Shown here: positions 8,073-17,181 of the stretch, piece by piece
Layout: each line of letters begins with the position of its first letter
Numbering within the stretch: the stretch's first letter is position 1
Source: Muribaculaceae bacterium
GTDB lineage: Bacteria > Bacteroidota > Bacteroidia > Bacteroidales > Muribaculaceae
Assembly: GCA_024400935.1 (NCBI GenBank)
Contig: JAKSLZ010000022.1
Coordinates: forward strand, 1 to 33,021
Reading direction: 5' to 3'
Length of the DNA stretch: 33,021 bases
Made by a program: the position numbers and the translations under genes
The notes under the pieces: generated by a model
Told to the model about the DNA's origin: nothing
Database searches by the model: none
What the model saw: only the letters and a program-made list of their open reading frames with translations

Positions 8073-11000
8073 ATGAAAATGAACCGAGGTTTATCACGAT
8101 TCCTTATGGTGCTCCTCACAGCCATCTTGTGCATCCCATGGGCGATGGCACAAACCATCACTGTGAGTGGTACGGTAGTGGATTCGGAACAGGAACCCCT
8201 CATTGGTGTTTCTGTAGTGCAAAAGAATGCCCGAGCTAACGGTGTCGCCACCGATATCGAAGGCAAGTTCTCAATCAAAGTTCCTCAAAACGCCACATTG
8301 GTGTTCAGCTATGTCGGCTATGAGGAGAAAGAGGTTGCCGTGGCAGGCAACAGGACCATAAATGTGGTCCTCGACATGGGCGCCAACATGCTCGACGAGG
8401 TTGTAGCCGTGGGTTACGGTACTCAGAAACTGGTCAACGTGACCGGTGCCGTGTCATCGGTTAGTAGCAAGACCTTCGAGGGCAAGTCTATCGCCAATGC
8501 TGCCCAGGCGCTGCAGGGCCAGATGGCCAACGTGGGCATCACCATGACATCGGGCGCTCCCGGTGCGCAGGGTAACATCAACGTGCGTGGTTACACCTCT
8601 ATCAACGGTGGTGATCCCCTCGTGCTCATCGACGGTGTTCCCGGCAACATCAACGACATCAACCCCAACGATATCGAGAACGTGTCGGTACTGAAGGACG
8701 CTGCATCGGCTGCCATTTATGGTGCCCGTGCTGCATTTGGCGTTGTGCTTGTAACAACCAAGAGCGCCACCACCGATAAGTTCACTATCACTTATAACGG
8801 CTATGTGTCAACCTCTCGCCCCACAATGAGCACCGACTTCGTGACCTGCGGTTATGACCAGGTGTCGATTGTTGACGAGGCGTTTACCCGCACACTGGGT
8901 CGCACCTACACTGGTTACAGTGAGGAAGACATGGAGGAACTCTATCTGCGCCGCAACGACAAGACTGAGAACCCCGAGCGTCCTTGGGTGGTTGTAAAGA
9001 ACGTGGGTGGCCGCGATATCTACAACTACTACGGCAACTACGACTGGTGGAGCACATTCTTCAACCCCAATGCGTTGTCAACCCAGCACAATATCACCCT
9101 TTCGGGAAAGACCGGCAAGGCCAAGTTCAACCTGTCGGGCAACTACTATTCTAAGGATGGTATCATGAAGCTGAAGACCGACAAGTACACTGCTTACAAC
9201 CTGCGTGCCAAGACCGAGGTTGAGGCGTTCCCCTGGCTCAAGGTGTGGAACAACACCAGCCTCAATGTCAACCAGACCACATTCTATGGCCTGGGTGCCG
9301 ACGCTAACTTCCGTCAAGGCGAGTACCACGGTCTGGCGGCATATGCACCCTTTAACCCCGACGGCACTCCCACTTACCGCACAACAAAGAACAACTACAC
9401 CATTTGCGATGGTGTGACTCCGCTGCTTGCAACCAACTCGGGTGGTGTGAACCGTCGTTATCAAGTTGTTTCAACCACAGGTGCAACCATCGACTTGTTC
9501 AATAAGGTGAAGTTGAACTTTGACTACACATACGCTCCCTATTTTGCCAACAGCGAAACTCGCCTGTGCAAAGCCTACTATTCAATCGAGCCCGGTGTTA
9601 TGGAACTCGTGAGCCAGTATGCTACCGACCGTTTCACTAACTCTAACCACATGCTTCCCCACAGCATTGCCAATGGATATGCAGTGTGGGAGGACGTTTT
9701 CGGCAAGCACAACATCAAGGTTACAGGTGGTGTCAACTACGAGCACAAGCAGTACTACCTCATGACAGGCCAGCGTGACAACCTCACCAGCACATCGCTC
9801 AATGCCCTCAACTTGGGTACAAGCAACCAGCAGGCATCAGGCGACCGCTATGCTTACACTCTGTTGGGTACATTCGGTCGTGTCAACTACAACTACGACA
9901 ACCGTTACCTCCTCGAGGTTGATGCCCGCTACGACGGCACATCACGCTTCAAGAGTGGTTCACGCTATGGTTTCTTCCCTTCGGTGTCAGTAGCATGGCG
10001 CATGAGCGAGGAGAAATTCTGGGAGCCCATCAAGGAAACAGTCAATAACTTCAAGCTGCGTGCTTCTTACGGTTCGCTGGGTAACCAGAATGTGGCAACA
10101 TATGCTTACATCGCTACAATGGGTACAACCCAGAGCAGCTGGATCAGCAACAACCAGAAACTGATGTATTACAACGCTCCCGGTGCAATTTCTGACAAAC
10201 TCACTTGGGAGAAGGTTTATACAACCAACTTCGGTATTGACCTGGGTATGTTCCGCAACCGCTTGAACCTGGTTGCCGACATCTATCAGCGTGACACTAA
10301 GGACATGCTCGTTCCCGGTGTTGTCCTCCCCGGCGTGTTCGGTACTTCATCACCCAAGCAGAACATGGGCGAGCTTCGCACCCGTGGTTACGAAATCACC
10401 CTGTCATGGAACGACCGCTTCATGCTCGGTGGCAAGCCCTTCAACTACAGCATCAAGGGTACCCTGGGTGACAACACATCTGTCATCACCAAGTTTGATA
10501 ACCCCACCAAGAGCCTTACTACTTACTACGAGGGCATGAAGATTGGTGAAATCTGGGGCTGGTCTATTGGCTTGTTCCAGAGCGACGAAGAGGCTGCCGA
10601 GTACACCTCACGCGTTAATCAGGACCTCGTTAACCAGAAACTTCTCCAGTCGCCTATGGCCGAGTGGAACCACTATCGTGCCGGTGACGTTAAGTTCTAT
10701 GACCTCAATGGTGACGGCGTCATCTCACTGGGCAAGAACACCGTGGATGATCCCGGTGACAAGAAAATCATTGGTAACACCCAGCCCCGTTGGAACTATA
10801 GCTTCACTCTGAGCGGTGACTGGAACGGCATCGACTTCTCATGCTACTTCCAGGGCATCGGCCGCCGCGAGGTTTATCCCGACCACGAGAACTTTACCTT
10901 CTGGGGTATTCATGGCCGTCCCTACGGTACATATATGCCCAAGGATCGTATGTGGGACGCTTACTGGAGCGAGGAGAACCCCAACGGTTACCTTCCCCTG

Positions 11001-11303
11001 TTGCGTGCTTACATGGCACTCGACGATGGTGGTCCCCTCAAGCAGAAGACCGACCGCTACATCCAGAACGCAGGTTACATCCGCTTGAAGAACGTCGTGC
11101 TGGGTTACACACTGCCCGTAAGCCTTACAAGAAAATTCCACTGCGAGCGTCTGCGCTTCTACGTGAGCGGCGACAACCTGTGGACCAAGACTCCCATTCA
11201 CTCTAAGTACATCGATCCCGAAACATTCAATGTTTCAACTCATGGTGTGAACTATCCCAACATCAACAAGAACTTCACAGTGGGCGTTGATGTAACATTC
11301 TAA
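8073..11303 (+). CDS. susC: SusC-family TonB-dependent outer-membrane transporter
   Basis: This 1076-residue protein has a signal peptide (cleavage near AMAQ, residues 24-27). A carboxypeptidase-regulatory-like beta-sandwich (about 28-112) follows, then the SusC-type LDEVVAVGYGTQ segment, the TonB plug (about 118-235, containing NVRGYTSINGGDPLVLIDG) and a 22-strand-type barrel to the C-terminal Phe. It imports oligosaccharides across the outer membrane in a TonB-driven manner with the SusD partner encoded 21 bp downstream. A DLNGDG calcium-loop-like motif near residue 880 is common in this family. There is no STN signalling domain, so it is unlikely to signal to an anti-sigma factor. The length is typical. 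The start chosen is the first of two closely spaced ATGs. Confidence 0.96.
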   Translation: MKMNRGLSRFLMVLLTAILCIPWAMAQTITVSGTVVDSEQEPLIGVSVVQKNARANGVATDIEGKFSIKVPQNATLVFSYVGYEEKEVAVAGNRTINVVLDMGANMLDEVVAVGYGTQKLVNVTGAVSSVSSKTFEGKSIANAAQALQGQMANVGITMTSGAPGAQGNINVRGYTSINGGDPLVLIDGVPGNINDINPNDIENVSVLKDAASAAIYGARAAFGVVLVTTKSATTDKFTITYNGYVSTSRPTMSTDFVTCGYDQVSIVDEAFTRTLGRTYTGYSEEDMEELYLRRNDKTENPERPWVVVKNVGGRDIYNYYGNYDWWSTFFNPNALSTQHNITLSGKTGKAKFNLSGNYYSKDGIMKLKTDKYTAYNLRAKTEVEAFPWLKVWNNTSLNVNQTTFYGLGADANFRQGEYHGLAAYAPFNPDGTPTYRTTKNNYTICDGVTPLLATNSGGVNRRYQVVSTTGATIDLFNKVKLNFDYTYAPYFANSETRLCKAYYSIEPGVMELVSQYATDRFTNSNHMLPHSIANGYAVWEDVFGKHNIKVTGGVNYEHKQYYLMTGQRDNLTSTSLNALNLGTSNQQASGDRYAYTLLGTFGRVNYNYDNRYLLEVDARYDGTSRFKSGSRYGFFPSVSVAWRMSEEKFWEPIKETVNNFKLRASYGSLGNQNVATYAYIATMGTTQSSWISNNQKLMYYNAPGAISDKLTWEKVYTTNFGIDLGMFRNRLNLVADIYQRDTKDMLVPGVVLPGVFGTSSPKQNMGELRTRGYEITLSWNDRFMLGGKPFNYSIKGTLGDNTSVITKFDNPTKSLTTYYEGMKIGEIWGWSIGLFQSDEEAAEYTSRVNQDLVNQKLLQSPMAEWNHYRAGDVKFYDLNGDGVISLGKNTVDDPGDKKIIGNTQPRWNYSFTLSGDWNGIDFSCYFQGIGRREVYPDHENFTFWGIHGRPYGTYMPKDRMWDAYWSEENPNGYLPLLRAYMALDDGGPLKQKTDRYIQNAGYIRLKNVVLGYTLPVSLTRKFHCERLRFYVSGDNLWTKTPIHSKYIDPETFNVSTHGVNYPNINKNFTVGVDVTF

Positions 11304-11324
11304 ATCTTTTAAAAGAATAAGACG

Positions 11325-13067
11325 ATGAAAAAATATATATTTTCAGCACTCATGGCAATGGGATTGATGACCACATCGTGCGACATCAACGAGTTGCCTC
11401 AGGCCAGCATCACTCCTGAAACATTCTTCCAGACCGAGGAAGACCTGCACCTCTACACCAACTCGTTCTATGGTGCATTCCCCGGTGCCGACCGTTTCTA
11501 CAACGAAAATGTTGATATCACCACTGGCCGTGAAATTCCAGAGATAATTCGCGGTGCATACGTTATTCCCACTACTGGCGGTGGCTGGAGTTGGGGTGAC
11601 TTGCGCAACATCAACTTCTATCTTGAGCGTTCAAGCCAGTGCAAGGACGAGAGCGCTCGCAACCGCTGGGATGCAGTGGCAAGGTTCTTCCGTGCTTACT
11701 TCTACTTTGACAAGGTGGCACGTTTCGGCGATGTTCCTTACTATAACTATGTAGTGGGTGACAACAGCCCCGGCCTCCAGGCCCCCCGCGACTCACGCGT
11801 TCTCGTTACTGAGAAGATGATCGAGGACCTCGACTTCGCAATCGAGCATCTGCCCACGGCAGTGAGCGTAAACGAGGTTAACAAGTGGACAGCCCTGTTC
11901 CTCAAGGCTCGCATCTGCCTCTACGAGGGTACATGGCGCAAGTATCATACCGAGTTTGGCCTCGACGGTGCCGACGAGCTTCTCACCCTTGCTGCTAATG
12001 CTGCCTTTGACGTGATGGAGCATGGTCCCTACAAGCTGCACAAGACAGGCAACCCCAATGTGGACTACATGAACCTCTTCAACCAGGACAACATCTTCAC
12101 TGACGAGGTAATCCTTGCTAAGCGCTACAGCGCCGCTCTAGGCGTGTATCACGATGCTAACTACAGCCGCCTGTCAACATCAAGCGACATCATCGGTCTC
12201 GAAAAGGCGTTTGTGAACAGCTACCTCATGAAGGACGGCTCACGCTTCACCGACAAGCCCGGTTACGAGACAATGCAGTTTATTCAGGAATGCGCTAATC
12301 GCGACCCGCGCCTGGCACAGACCATCCGCACCCCGGGTTACACCCGCGAGGGTACTGCACTACCTGCAAGCCTCTATACTTCAATGACAGGTTACACCAT
12401 CCACAAGTACCTCTCAGGCAGCAAGAACGATGCCAATGTGAAGGACGAGAGCGACATGCCCATCTTCCGTTTTGCCGAACTCCTGCTCATCTATGCCGAG
12501 GCAAGGGCCGAGTTGGGCCAACTTGACCAGAATGACCTGGACCTTACTGTTAACGAGCTGCGCTCACGCGTGGGTATGGAAGGCAAGCTCAACCTTGCTC
12601 AAGCTAATGCTAACCCCGACCCCTATCTGGAAGAGAACTTCTATCCTGGTGTTAAAGGTAGCAACAAGGGTGTAATCCTTGAGATTCGCCGTGAGCGTGC
12701 CATTGAGCTCGTTCAGGAAGGACAGCGCTGGAACGACATGTGCCGCTGGAAATGCGGTAGCACATTCACCCGTACTTACAAGGGCATGTACTTCCCCGGT
12801 TTGGGTGACTATGACCTGAACGGTGACGGCAAGATTGACCTGTGCATCTACACCGGTACCAAGCCCCGCAAGGGTAACATCGAGTACAAGCGCCTGGGTA
12901 CCGACATCATCCTCGAGAACGGCGAAGCCGGTGGCAATATGCTCATCAACTCACACTGGGTGAAGACTTGGAACGAGGGTCGTGACTACCTCTATCCCAT
13001 CCCCATCCAGGAGCGTCTGCTCAATCCCAACCTGACACAGAATCCCGGTTGGAACGACGGTATCTAA
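11325..13067 (+). CDS. susD: SusD-family surface glycan-binding lipoprotein
   Basis: This 580-residue SusD/RagB-type protein has a lipoprotein signal (MTTSC, Cys19). It acts as the lid of the SusC transporter and captures oligosaccharides at the cell surface. The N-terminal INELPQASITPETFF, the WRWDAVARFFRAYFYF-like helix (here NRWDAVARFFRAYFYF) and the C-terminal NPNLTQNPGW are hallmark SusD features. A DLNGDGKID loop near residue 500 is also frequent. The gene is 21 bp after susC and clearly co-transcribed with it. A strong terminator follows at 13123, so the cassette downstream may need read-through or its own promoter. Confidence 0.96.
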   Translation: MKKYIFSALMAMGLMTTSCDINELPQASITPETFFQTEEDLHLYTNSFYGAFPGADRFYNENVDITTGREIPEIIRGAYVIPTTGGGWSWGDLRNINFYLERSSQCKDESARNRWDAVARFFRAYFYFDKVARFGDVPYYNYVVGDNSPGLQAPRDSRVLVTEKMIEDLDFAIEHLPTAVSVNEVNKWTALFLKARICLYEGTWRKYHTEFGLDGADELLTLAANAAFDVMEHGPYKLHKTGNPNVDYMNLFNQDNIFTDEVILAKRYSAALGVYHDANYSRLSTSSDIIGLEKAFVNSYLMKDGSRFTDKPGYETMQFIQECANRDPRLAQTIRTPGYTREGTALPASLYTSMTGYTIHKYLSGSKNDANVKDESDMPIFRFAELLLIYAEARAELGQLDQNDLDLTVNELRSRVGMEGKLNLAQANANPDPYLEENFYPGVKGSNKGVILEIRRERAIELVQEGQRWNDMCRWKCGSTFTRTYKGMYFPGLGDYDLNGDGKIDLCIYTGTKPRKGNIEYKRLGTDIILENGEAGGNMLINSHWVKTWNEGRDYLYPIPIQERLLNPNLTQNPGWNDGI

Positions 13068-13122
13068 TTTTGATTAGTTGGTTTATATATCAGAACATTA
13101 TCTGAGGTAAAAAGTTGGTTTT

Positions 13123-13159
13123 AAGGGGACTGCATAGTCCGCATTGTAGTCCCCTTTTT
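13123..13159 (+). terminator. Rho-independent terminator after susD
   Basis: AAGGGGACT (13123-13131) pairs with AGTCCCCTT (13148-13156), followed by a short T-run. It lies 55 bp past the susD stop. It could be a full terminator or an attenuator that lowers expression of the cassette downstream relative to susCD. Confidence 0.75.
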
Positions 13160-13193
13160 AACTCACAAACAGAAACTAAACAATTACAGCAAT

Positions 13194-14495
13194 ATGAAAA
13201 TTCAATCTCTCTTTGGCCGTATGGCCGCAATGGTACTTCCGCTCGCATTCTGCATGGTAGCATGTGGCGGTGACGAACCCGGTCCTTCTCCTAAACCCGA
13301 TCCCGATCCCGATCCCGCTCCCGCATTCAAGCAAGCGGCAAGTCAAGACTATCAGTTGCTTCACCCCAATACCCTTGAGGCAAAGAATGTCTATTTCCTC
13401 TCGCTCATCAACAACCAGACTGCCTTGAGCAGCGCGGTTAAGGGCGACGCCGAACTTGCAGCACTGTCTAAGAAGAAATATGAGGCATTTGTAGCCGCTA
13501 CCACAGTCAAGGACAAGATTGCCGCAGTAGTGTTCTCTAACACCGAGATCACAGCAGCCGGCAAGCGCATCGCCGAGCTGTGGAAGGCCGGCAACGCTTG
13601 GGACAAGGTGGCTATTGACCATCTCTCGCCCAGCGGATGCTATATCCTCAACAAGAGCAACACCGTGCCTGCGTTCCTGCAGGGCGTGTGGGCAACCGAT
13701 GCTCAGGCTCTCAACACCATCAATAAGATATTTGGCGACGGCAGTCAGGCTGCTCACTGCGACGACGACCAGCGCACTGCAACCGACGACCAGGTACTGG
13801 CAGCGCTCAAGGCTGTTGAGGGTAAGGTGAACGCACAGTCTCCCTTCTACCTGCTTGCACTTGAGTGTGCCAAGGTTGTGCTCAACGTTAACGGCCGCGA
13901 CACTGAGGCTATCAACTTCGAGCCCATGAACTCTGGTTGCAACAAAGCTGCCTATGAGGCTGGCAAGAAGGTTGACTGGAGCAAGTATGAATACACAATA
14001 ATCATGGTTCCCGGCAATGGCCCCGACGACTACAACACTCCCCTCCATCCTCAAGGCAAGGTGCGCTGCGACATCGGTTACGAACTGTGGACACAGGGAT
14101 ATGCTCCCTTCATCATGGTATCAGGCGGCCGCATCCATCCCAGCAAGACCAAGTATTGCGAGGCCGAGGAAATGAAGAAATACCTCATGGGCAAGGGCGT
14201 TCCCGAGGATGCCATCATCATGGAGCCTCACGCTCGTCACACTCCCACCAATGTGCGTAACATGGTGCGCGTGATATTCCACATGGGCCTGCCCATGAAC
14301 AAGGGCGGTATCATCGCTTGTGAGGCTAACGTCATCACTAACACATTCCAGAGCCAGGCGTTCTTGAACCGTTGCCAGAGCGAGTACAGCTTCATCCCCG
14401 TAACCTTTGGCAAGACCATCACAACACAGGCCATCGCGTTCTATCCCAAGACCGACTGCCTGAACATCTACTCTAAAGATCCCCTGGATCCGTAA
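13194..14495 (+). CDS. Lipoprotein with DUF218 (YdcF/SanA-like) domain
   Basis: This 433-residue lipoprotein (FCMVAC, Cys24) has an Asp/Pro-rich linker of PDPDPDP type (about 33-42). A helical region (about 48-260) precedes a C-terminal DUF218-like domain (about 263-400). DUF218 features include a Gly-rich strand (MVPGNGPDDY), FIMVSGGRIHPS, and the conserved IIMEPHARHTPTNVRN segment. YdcF, SanA and ElyC of E. coli belong to this family; their chemistry is poorly known, with envelope or cofactor-binding roles suggested. The last residues are DPLDP. A paralogue with an IPT domain in place of the lipoprotein linker lies at 18737-20311 and ends DTLDP. A secreted DUF218 protein in a glycan locus is unexplained. 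Confidence 0.82.
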   Translation: MKIQSLFGRMAAMVLPLAFCMVACGGDEPGPSPKPDPDPDPAPAFKQAASQDYQLLHPNTLEAKNVYFLSLINNQTALSSAVKGDAELAALSKKKYEAFVAATTVKDKIAAVVFSNTEITAAGKRIAELWKAGNAWDKVAIDHLSPSGCYILNKSNTVPAFLQGVWATDAQALNTINKIFGDGSQAAHCDDDQRTATDDQVLAALKAVEGKVNAQSPFYLLALECAKVVLNVNGRDTEAINFEPMNSGCNKAAYEAGKKVDWSKYEYTIIMVPGNGPDDYNTPLHPQGKVRCDIGYELWTQGYAPFIMVSGGRIHPSKTKYCEAEEMKKYLMGKGVPEDAIIMEPHARHTPTNVRNMVRVIFHMGLPMNKGGIIACEANVITNTFQSQAFLNRCQSEYSFIPVTFGKTITTQAIAFYPKTDCLNIYSKDPLDP

Positions 14496-14500
14496 TAAAA

Positions 14501-14575
14501 GTTTAAAGGTTTAAAGGTTTAAAAGTTTAAAGGTTTAAACTCTTAAATTCCTAAACTCCTAAACCCTTACAAAAA
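14501..14575 (+). repeat. Octamer tandem repeat, five copies, with a degenerate inverted half
   Basis: GTTTAA cores at 14501, 14509, 14517, 14525 and 14533 begin five bases after the stop of the DUF218 lipoprotein gene. They are followed by CTTAAATTCCTAAACTCC-like sequence, roughly the reverse complement of the same octamer. The whole could fold into a weak A/T-rich hairpin. Confidence 0.75.
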
Positions 14576-14605
14576 ACACGTTTAACTAATTAAATACATT
14601 TCACT

Positions 14606-15094
14606 ATGAGAAAGAAACTATTTACTATTCTCGCAATGGTGTTTGGTTTGATTGCTTCAGCGCATGCCGAGTTGGTGCCCAGCATGACTGTGATTGACCC
14701 AAACGGCAATGAGATTTTGACATGGCCTCTCGTCGAGGTTGCCGAGATTGAACTCGGTGACAACGGCGTGACCTTCAAGTCGGCTGTCACAGGCGCCAAC
14801 GATTGTGGCATGAGCTACAGCCAAATCCAGGAAATCGAGTTGGGCGACAAGGAACCCACTCCCACAGGCATCAACGACGCTAAGGTGGGCACAGTGGCTC
14901 GCGTTACCAGCGATCTGGTTCAGCTCGCCAACGCTCCCGCCCTGGCAGGTATCGCTATCTATGACATGAACGGCCGTAAGGTGCTGGGTAGCACTACCGA
15001 TGCAAGCGGTACCGCTACCATCAACCTGAGCGACCTGGGCAATGGCGCTTATGTTATTAAGGTGAACAACTACACACTCAAGTTTGTGAAGTAA
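14606..15094 (+). CDS. Small secreted protein with T9SS-type C-terminal tail
   Basis: This 162-residue protein has a signal peptide (to about residue 21, AHA/E). A short beta-rich module (22-80) contains MTVIDPNGNE and ends in YSQIQEIELGD. The C-terminal part (about 88-162) resembles the Por-type (type A) secretion tail: GINDAK, IAIYDMNGRKVL, INLSDLGNGAYVIKV and a final KFVK. That would predict type IX export and surface attachment, if the host has T9SS. The N-terminal module is clearly homologous to residues 23-82 of the protein at 16689, which carries a dockerin instead of this tail. It sits 44 bp before its beta-propeller neighbour, so the two probably act together. No enzyme motif is visible. 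Confidence 0.78.
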   Translation: MRKKLFTILAMVFGLIASAHAELVPSMTVIDPNGNEILTWPLVEVAEIELGDNGVTFKSAVTGANDCGMSYSQIQEIELGDKEPTPTGINDAKVGTVARVTSDLVQLANAPALAGIAIYDMNGRKVLGSTTDASGTATINLSDLGNGAYVIKVNNYTLKFVK

Positions 15095-15138
15095 ACCGTC
15101 AAATCAAATTTAATCAATAACAGAAAATTATTACAACA

Positions 15139-16422
15139 ATGAAAAAATATATGTTCCTTATGGCTGCTGGCCTTATCGCTACAGCCGGTGTTGCTCAGGA
15201 CAAGGTGTATCTGATCAACAAGACCAACAACAGCATCGTGGCAACATTTGACCGTGCCGACGTTACTACCATTTCGTTCCAGAACGTTCTCGAGGCTCCC
15301 GTTATCACATCGGTAACACCCGCGAGCGTCAAGATTGGTGCCGACATCACCATCGCAGGCGAGAATTTCAGCGGTGTGAAAGAGGACAACACAGTGACAA
15401 TCGACGGCGTGGCTTGCAACATCAAGAGCGCAAGCACTACCGAGCTCGTGGTTGAGGCTCCCAGTGTGTTAGGTACTTTCTCCGTTGTCGTCACATCTAA
15501 CGGTAAGGAAACCACCAGCACTGACCAGGTAGAAATATGGGGCGAGCGCATCTCAGTGGTTAAGAACGTTGTTGACCTTCCCACCGTGCTCGGTGGCAAG
15601 CAGAGCCATTCATTTGAGTTCACTGCCGACGGCAAGATGCTCTTCGCTTCAATTGACAATCCCAACAAGTACTACTGCTACGATCCCGCTACAGGAGCTG
15701 TCGAGGTGATCAAGGAAGAGGGTGACAACTGGATTTACTCAATGACTCGCAACGGCGACAAGGTTATGCTTGCAGCCAAGAGCACAGGCAAGATGCTCAG
15801 CCTCGACCTCAATAGCAAGGAAATCGAGGAGGTAGCTACAGACCTGAGCCAGATTCTGCGTGTTGCTGTTGACGCTCAGGGCAACGCTTACGCTCTGCTG
15901 CGCGACGATGCTAAGATTTACAAGTTTGACGGCTGCACCGGCGCTGGCAAGACTCTCTTTGCCGATTTCAAGGCTACCGATGGCCAGATCTGGGACATGG
16001 CATTTGATGCTAACGGCAACCTCCTCGTGGCAGGTAACTGCGCTCTTTACAGCGTAGCTCCCGACGGCACCAAGACCACTATCGTGGGTGAGACTGGTGT
16101 GGGCTCAACTAATGACGAGCTCCACGACTACCTGGGCAACGCAAGCACTGCTCACCTGCAGAAACCCCGCATGCTGTGTGTTGACGGCCGCGGTTACGTT
16201 TGGTTCCAGGACCAGTGGAACATCACCCGCGTCCTCAAGCCCGCTGCCGATGGCTCTTACCAGAACGGTGATCTCAAGATCATGTGGTACGGCAACAGCG
16301 GTCAGAAGACAGGCGAGACTGCACAGATCTCAGTTGATCCCATCAGCGGTGATGTATTTGTAAGCATTTGGTCGGTAGGTTACAACGTACCCGTTCAGAT
16401 TTACAAGTTCGTCGTTGAGTAA
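15139..16422 (+). CDS. Secreted IPT/TIG + NHL-like beta-propeller protein (copy 1)
   Basis: This 427-residue protein has a type I signal peptide (GVAQD, about residue 20) and no lipobox. A short module (21-50) has the VYLINKTNNSIVATFDRADV pattern, which is widespread in secreted Bacteroidales proteins. An IPT/TIG immunoglobulin-like domain follows (about 52-135, SVTPASVKIGADITIAGENF), then an NHL/SMP-30-like propeller (about 150-427) with repeated FTADGKMLF, VDAQGNAYAL, FDANGNLLVAG and VDGRGYVWFQD blades. Such proteins often occupy the SusE/SusF-like glycan-binding position in utilisation loci, so carbohydrate binding is likely (inference). It is a close paralogue of the protein at 17182. It lacks a visible surface anchor. 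Confidence 0.82.
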   Translation: MKKYMFLMAAGLIATAGVAQDKVYLINKTNNSIVATFDRADVTTISFQNVLEAPVITSVTPASVKIGADITIAGENFSGVKEDNTVTIDGVACNIKSASTTELVVEAPSVLGTFSVVVTSNGKETTSTDQVEIWGERISVVKNVVDLPTVLGGKQSHSFEFTADGKMLFASIDNPNKYYCYDPATGAVEVIKEEGDNWIYSMTRNGDKVMLAAKSTGKMLSLDLNSKEIEEVATDLSQILRVAVDAQGNAYALLRDDAKIYKFDGCTGAGKTLFADFKATDGQIWDMAFDANGNLLVAGNCALYSVAPDGTKTTIVGETGVGSTNDELHDYLGNASTAHLQKPRMLCVDGRGYVWFQDQWNITRVLKPAADGSYQNGDLKIMWYGNSGQKTGETAQISVDPISGDVFVSIWSVGYNVPVQIYKFVVE

Positions 16423-16650
16423 TTTTTAAGAACGCTCGCTTTGCGAGCTATAAGGACGCGTTGCTTTAAGAACGCTTCGCTATAAGAACGGCACTTGCGT
16501 GCCTATAAGAACGCTCCGCTGCCGCTTCGCTATAAGAACGCTTGCTTGCGCAAGCAAGAAGCTTAAATTCTTATATCTTAAACTCTTATAGGGCGCCAGC
16601 CCGTTCTTATAGGACGAAGTCCGTTCTTATAGGACGTCAGTCCGTTCTTT
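16423..16650. repeat. Hairpin array with constant linker TATAAGAACG
   Basis: Linkers TATAAGAACG, or close variants, occur near 16428, 16449, 16466, 16481, 16504 and 16531. Inverted copies CGTTCTTATA occur at 16602, 16622 and, truncated, at 16643. Between linkers lie different short hairpins: GCTCGC-TTT-GCGAGC (16434-16448), GGCAC-TTGC-GTGCC (16490-16503), the palindrome CTTGCTTGCGCAAGCAAG (16541-16558), GGGC-GCCA-GCCC (16591-16602), GGAC-GAA-GTCC (16612-16622) and GGAC-GTCA-GTCC (16632-16643). Stems change while linkers are conserved. The two halves are in opposite orientation and could form one large stem. Confidence 0.85.
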
Positions 16651-16688
16651 AAAAAAACAAATTATTAATAACTTATAAAACAACAATC

Positions 16689-17129
16689 ATGATGAGAAAA
16701 AAGGTAATTTCTTTTCTTGCAATGATGCTTGTATTTGTGGCTCCTATCTTTGCCGAAGGCGTTGAGTCGCTCATGGTCGTGACCAAGGACGGCACTCCCG
16801 GCATCCAACTGGCACTCGGTGACGTGCAGAAGATCACTGTAGGGGAAACAAGTATAAAAATCATTCCCAAGGCTTCGAGCGCAGCTCAGCCTGAGTATTT
16901 CTACAGCAATCTCATGAAGATTAAACTTGGTGAGATGGAGCCCGTGGGCCTCAAGGGTGATGTGAACGGTGACGGCAGCGTCGACATCTCAGACGCTAAC
17001 ATCGCTATCAACATTATTCTCGGCTCAAGCAGCCAGAGCAGCTATCCCGCAGCTGATGTCAACGGCGACGGCAGTGTTGATATCTCAGACGTTAACATCG
17101 TCATCAACATCATTCTGGGCGGTGCATGA
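16689..17129 (+). CDS. Small secreted protein with C-terminal type I dockerin
   Basis: This 146-residue protein has a signal peptide (to about residue 22). A short beta-rich module (23-82) containing LMVVTKDGTPG and ending in YSNLMKIKLGE is homologous to the protein at 14606. A dockerin follows (about 88-146). Its two calcium loops, DVNGDGSVDISD, occur at 91-102 and 123-134, each followed by a helix (IxINIILG). The two dockerin halves are near-identical even at DNA level, from about 16959 and 17055. Dockerins bind cohesins, but no cohesin is visible in the window. The gene lies 52 bp before the second propeller gene, mirroring the 14606/15139 pair. Two adjacent ATGs are possible starts. No catalytic domain is present. 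Confidence 0.85.
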   Translation: MMRKKVISFLAMMLVFVAPIFAEGVESLMVVTKDGTPGIQLALGDVQKITVGETSIKIIPKASSAAQPEYFYSNLMKIKLGEMEPVGLKGDVNGDGSVDISDANIAINIILGSSSQSSYPAADVNGDGSVDISDVNIVINIILGGA

Positions 17130-17181
17130 TACCGCACGGGTTTATAAACAAATTCAAGAACACAATTAATCAGAAATCACA

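Noticed and set aside
13176-14054. Long minus-strand open frame (292 residues) opposite the DUF218 lipoprotein gene
   Set aside because: The plus-strand frame has a signal peptide, DUF218 motifs and a paralogue. The minus frame has no recognisable domain and is a codon-bias shadow; similar shadows lie opposite the GH106, rhaB and phosphatase genes.
16423-16650. Invertible phase-variation switch flanked by inverted repeats
   Set aside because: The inverted linkers are short (10 bp) and many, no promoter lies between the halves, and no recombinase gene is nearby. An array of hairpins describes it better.
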